Source of the DNA: Candidatus Heimdallarchaeota archaeon
GTDB lineage: Archaea; Asgardarchaeota; Heimdallarchaeia; Hodarchaeales; S146-22
DNA: 14,358 nucleotides
Reading direction: 5' to 3'
Assembly (NCBI GenBank): GCA_015520535.1
Contig: WAPZ01000771.1
Span: 1-14,358 of the forward strand
The notes under the pieces: model-generated
Database searches by the model: none
What the model was told of the DNA's origin: nothing
Seen by the model: the letters and a program-made list of their open reading frames with translations, nothing else
Program-made: the position numbers and the translations under genes
Shown here: positions 12,641 to 14,358 of the stretch, in pieces
Layout of the letters: each line of letters starts with the position of its first letter
How positions within the stretch are numbered: the first letter of the stretch is position 1

Positions 12641-14029
12641 ATGACGTCTTTAGAGTTACTTTTTAATCCGACTGCTATAGCCATTGTAGGTGCCTCAAAA
12701 AACCCCCTCAAATTAGGGTATGAAATCACACACAATATTCAGCACACCATTCAACACGCCTCTACACCACCAACCCTTTATTTGGTCAATCGTAAGGAAG
12801 CACAAACGCAACCCCAATCTTTCTATAGCTCTCTCAAAGAATTACCGTCTCCTGTGGATGTCGTTCTTATCGCTACACCGCGGAATACGGTCCTCTCGCT
12901 TATTGACGAAGCTGCTGAATCTAACGCCAAATTTGTGGTCGTTATTACAGCGGGATTTGGCGAATCTGATGAAAAAGGTAAACAACTCGAACAACAATTA
13001 GTGGAAAAAATCCATCAATATGGCATGCGCCTTATTGGGCCCAACTGCGTCGGATATTTTAATCTTTCATTACCGTTAAATGCCTCTTTTCTCACGGGAA
13101 ACTTTCCACATGGCCCTATTAGCTTACTTACACAAAGCGGTTCTTTTGGTGCTCTTACTCTTTATCGAATTCTCCATTATAACCTAGGGCTCAATAAGTT
13201 TGTAAACCTTGGGAACGCGGCTGACCTCCAATTTACTGACTTTCTCCAATATTTTGCTCACGATTCCACGACCACTCATATCGGTATTTATGCTGAAACC
13301 ATGAAACAAGGACGGGAACTTTATTACACCATTCGACATCTTCAAAAACCCGTCATTATCTTAAAAGGTGGACGCACGACCGCCGGTCAAAAAAGTGCTC
13401 TCAGTCACACCGGAAGCCTTTCCACTAGCCATCAAATGTTCAAAAGCATCTTTGGCTCGCTTTCTAATGTTCTCCTCGTTAGTGATGAACAGCAGTTCAT
13501 CTCTCAACTTCAGACACTTTCAATGACGGCAACCTTTTCTTCACAATTTATTACTTCCGAAAAAAAAGGCACAGCTATCATTACTAATGCGGGTGGACCC
13601 GCAGTTCTTTTAGCTGATCTGCTTGATGAAGCTCATGTTCCACTTGTCGAAAACTATCACTCTACCACCATTGAACGAATCAAAAAATACTTTCCACCAC
13701 TTGTTCGGCCAAATAATCCCTTAGACCTCATTGCCAGCGCGCGCGGTGACGACTACAAAAAAGCTACCGAATTACTCCTTCAAGACCCGAATGTTGGCGC
13801 CCTTGCTGTCGTATGCGTTGTTCCCACGTTTCTTGGCATGACTCCTACTGAACACGTGCAGGGTGTGATCGACGCCCTTAAAGAATCTCCCATCAAAAAA
13901 CCCATCATCCTTGCGTGGTTTAGTTCAGCAACACCCGACCCCGCGGTTGAAATCGCAACTCAACATAAAGTTCCTTATTATTCTTCCTTATATGACGTTC
14001 AACAAGCTTTTAAAGCTCTTTATGGGTAG
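12641..14029 (+). CDS. acdA: NDP-forming acyl-CoA synthetase (acetyl-CoA synthetase type), alpha subunit
   Basis: This family makes acetate or another short acid plus ATP from acyl-CoA, ADP and phosphate, the archaeal energy-conserving step of fermentation. The CoA-binding domain opens with LFNPTAIAIVGAS (7-19). GPNCVGYFN (133-141) and LLTQSGSFG (162-170) follow. Glu219 in IYAET and His256 in SALSHTGSL match the conserved glutamate and the phosphorylated histidine. ITNAGGPAVLLAD starts the ligase-type domain. The length of 462 residues equals a stand-alone alpha subunit; no ATP-grasp beta subunit (about 230 residues) is in view, so the partner must be encoded elsewhere or beyond an insertion. 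AGGTGAG precedes the ATG by four bases. The sense strand is richer in C than the neighbouring genes. The stop codon lies six bases before the IS-end hairpin. Confidence 0.92.
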   Translation: MTSLELLFNPTAIAIVGASKNPLKLGYEITHNIQHTIQHASTPPTLYLVNRKEAQTQPQSFYSSLKELPSPVDVVLIATPRNTVLSLIDEAAESNAKFVVVITAGFGESDEKGKQLEQQLVEKIHQYGMRLIGPNCVGYFNLSLPLNASFLTGNFPHGPISLLTQSGSFGALTLYRILHYNLGLNKFVNLGNAADLQFTDFLQYFAHDSTTTHIGIYAETMKQGRELYYTIRHLQKPVIILKGGRTTAGQKSALSHTGSLSTSHQMFKSIFGSLSNVLLVSDEQQFISQLQTLSMTATFSSQFITSEKKGTAIITNAGGPAVLLADLLDEAHVPLVENYHSTTIERIKKYFPPLVRPNNPLDLIASARGDDYKKATELLLQDPNVGALAVVCVVPTFLGMTPTEHVQGVIDALKESPIKKPIILAWFSSATPDPAVEIATQHKVPYYSSLYDVQQAFKALYG

Positions 14030-14034
14030 GCTTT

Positions 14035-14059
14035 TCCGAAATTCCACAAGAATTTCGGA
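14035..14059. repeat. 9-bp hairpin at the IS boundary
   Basis: TCCGAAATT (14035-14043) and AATTTCGGA (14051-14059) pair perfectly around a seven-base loop. It sits between the stop codons of two convergent genes. It can be read as the IS right-end subterminal hairpin or as a shared transcription-end hairpin. The sharp base-composition change supports the first reading. Confidence 0.6.
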
Positions 14060-14068
14060 GGCGGAGGT

Positions 14069-14358
14069 TTAGGCAGGTGCCCGTGTGTTTAATGAAAGGC
14101 TTTCTGGTCGGAAGCCTTTCCACACGGACACGCGCCACGGGTAGCCCAGCCCACTATCCCCATTCTGGCGCAGGTTGCGCCGAGAAGACGGGATTACGCG
14201 CCATAAAATATTGCGTGCCGCATTAACATCGGCATTGAGTTGGAAGTTGCATTTTTGGCAGTGGAACCAGCCGCGCTGGCGTCGATTGGTGCGGGCGCGG
14301 TAGCCACACCGGCTGCAGGTTTGGGAGGTATAGGCTTCATTGACGGTGTGGACGACAA
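14069..14358 (-). CDS. tnpB: TnpB (OrfB) RNA-guided nuclease, C-terminal fragment
   Basis: Only the last 95 codons are in the window; the reading frame continues past its end. The fragment shows a zinc ribbon TCSRCG...FHCQKC (Cys14, 17, 33, 36 of the visible part) with the common TSQTCSRCGY wording. NADVNAARNIL follows and carries the last RuvC aspartate (Asp43 of the fragment). A 44-residue basic tail WRVIPSSRR... ends at TAA (14069-14071), and its DNA is highly self-complementary. TnpB proteins use an RNA from the element's right end to cut a matching site, which helps the element persist. Catalytic integrity of the other RuvC residues cannot be judged. The GC-rich sequence indicates recent arrival. 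It is convergent with acdA. Confidence 0.9.
   Translation of the reverse strand, partial: VVHTVNEAYTSQTCSRCGYRARTNRRQRGWFHCQKCNFQLNADVNAARNILWRVIPSSRRNLRQNGDSGLGYPWRVSVWKGFRPESLSLNTRAPA
14081..14127 (-). ncRNA. Bulged hairpin in the tnpB 3' end, candidate part of the guide (omega/reRNA) scaffold
   Basis: CCGTGTG (14081-14087) pairs with CACACGG (14121-14127), and GAAAGGCTT (14094-14102) pairs with AAGCCTTTC (14112-14120). Together they make 16 perfect pairs with a six-base bulge (14088-14093) and a nine-base loop. A second small hairpin GGCGCA/TGCGCC lies at 14167-14181. In known IS605 elements the guide scaffold overlaps the tnpB 3' end and runs to the right tip; strand and position agree, but transcription is inferred. 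Confidence 0.55.

Larger units (their letters stand above)
14035..14358 (-). mobile_element. Right end of an IS200/IS605-family element (partial)
   Basis: The segment contains the 3' part of tnpB on the minus strand, GC-rich and unlike its surroundings, then strong hairpins. The last hairpin, at 14035-14059, is a plausible right-end structure of the type bound by TnpA in this family. The left end, any tnpA and most of tnpB lie outside the window. The exact tip cannot be set without an empty site. Confidence 0.6.

Noticed and set aside
1..14358. A CRISPR array or defence island
   Set aside because: No regularly spaced repeats and no Cas-type proteins; the only nuclease is the IS-borne TnpB fragment.

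Overview
The window comes from an AT-rich archaeal chromosome. The evidence is a class II tRNA-Ser with an archaeal bulge-helix-bulge intron at position 37/38, an rpl18e-rpl13-rps9 cluster of archaeal type beside rpoD (the Rpb3-like RNA polymerase subunit, here with ferredoxin-type Cys motifs), TATA-like promoters, an AbrB-PhoU phosphate regulator, and the alpha part of an NDP-forming acyl-CoA synthetase. The phylum cannot be fixed from the sequence alone. An Asgard or related lineage is possible but unproven.

Layout. 1-583: tRNA-Ser(GGA), a short direct repeat, and a 15-bp hairpin shared as a terminator with the convergent pstS. 584-6207: a phosphate-uptake locus. pstS (minus) diverges from a fused pstC-pstA permease gene, then pstB and an AbrB-PhoU regulator (plus); the divergent spacer is rich in ATTTCT/AGAAAT half-sites. 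6208-9742: an intergenic promoter region, then sucC-sucD (succinyl-CoA synthetase) and a zinc-dependent histone-deacetylase-family enzyme. 9747-12258 (minus): rpoD, then rpl18e, rpl13 and rps9. 12259-12640: a divergent spacer. 12641-14029: acyl-CoA synthetase alpha subunit. 14030-14358: the right end of an IS200/IS605-type element with a partial tnpB (minus), visibly more GC-rich than the rest.

How the parts work together. PstS binds phosphate outside the cell, the PstC-PstA fusion forms the channel, PstB drives it, and the AbrB-PhoU protein probably senses and controls it. SucCD, the acyl-CoA synthetase subunit and the deacetylase all touch acyl-CoA or acyl-group metabolism, but nothing shows that they are co-regulated.

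Most unusual signal. The minus-strand leader between rpoD and rpl18e contains a compact, strongly self-complementary RNA element (11237-11318). It can adopt two mutually exclusive folds, and two of its sequence words recur in the same order in a second foldable element upstream of rpoD (12348-12412). In both elements, pairs that are mismatched on the plus strand become G-U wobbles on the minus strand, which points to minus-strand RNA. This is a candidate undescribed leader or autoregulatory RNA of the RNA polymerase/ribosomal protein cluster. The tnpB end with its structured 3' region, which would place a guide inside the end of the acyl-CoA synthetase gene, is the second point of interest.
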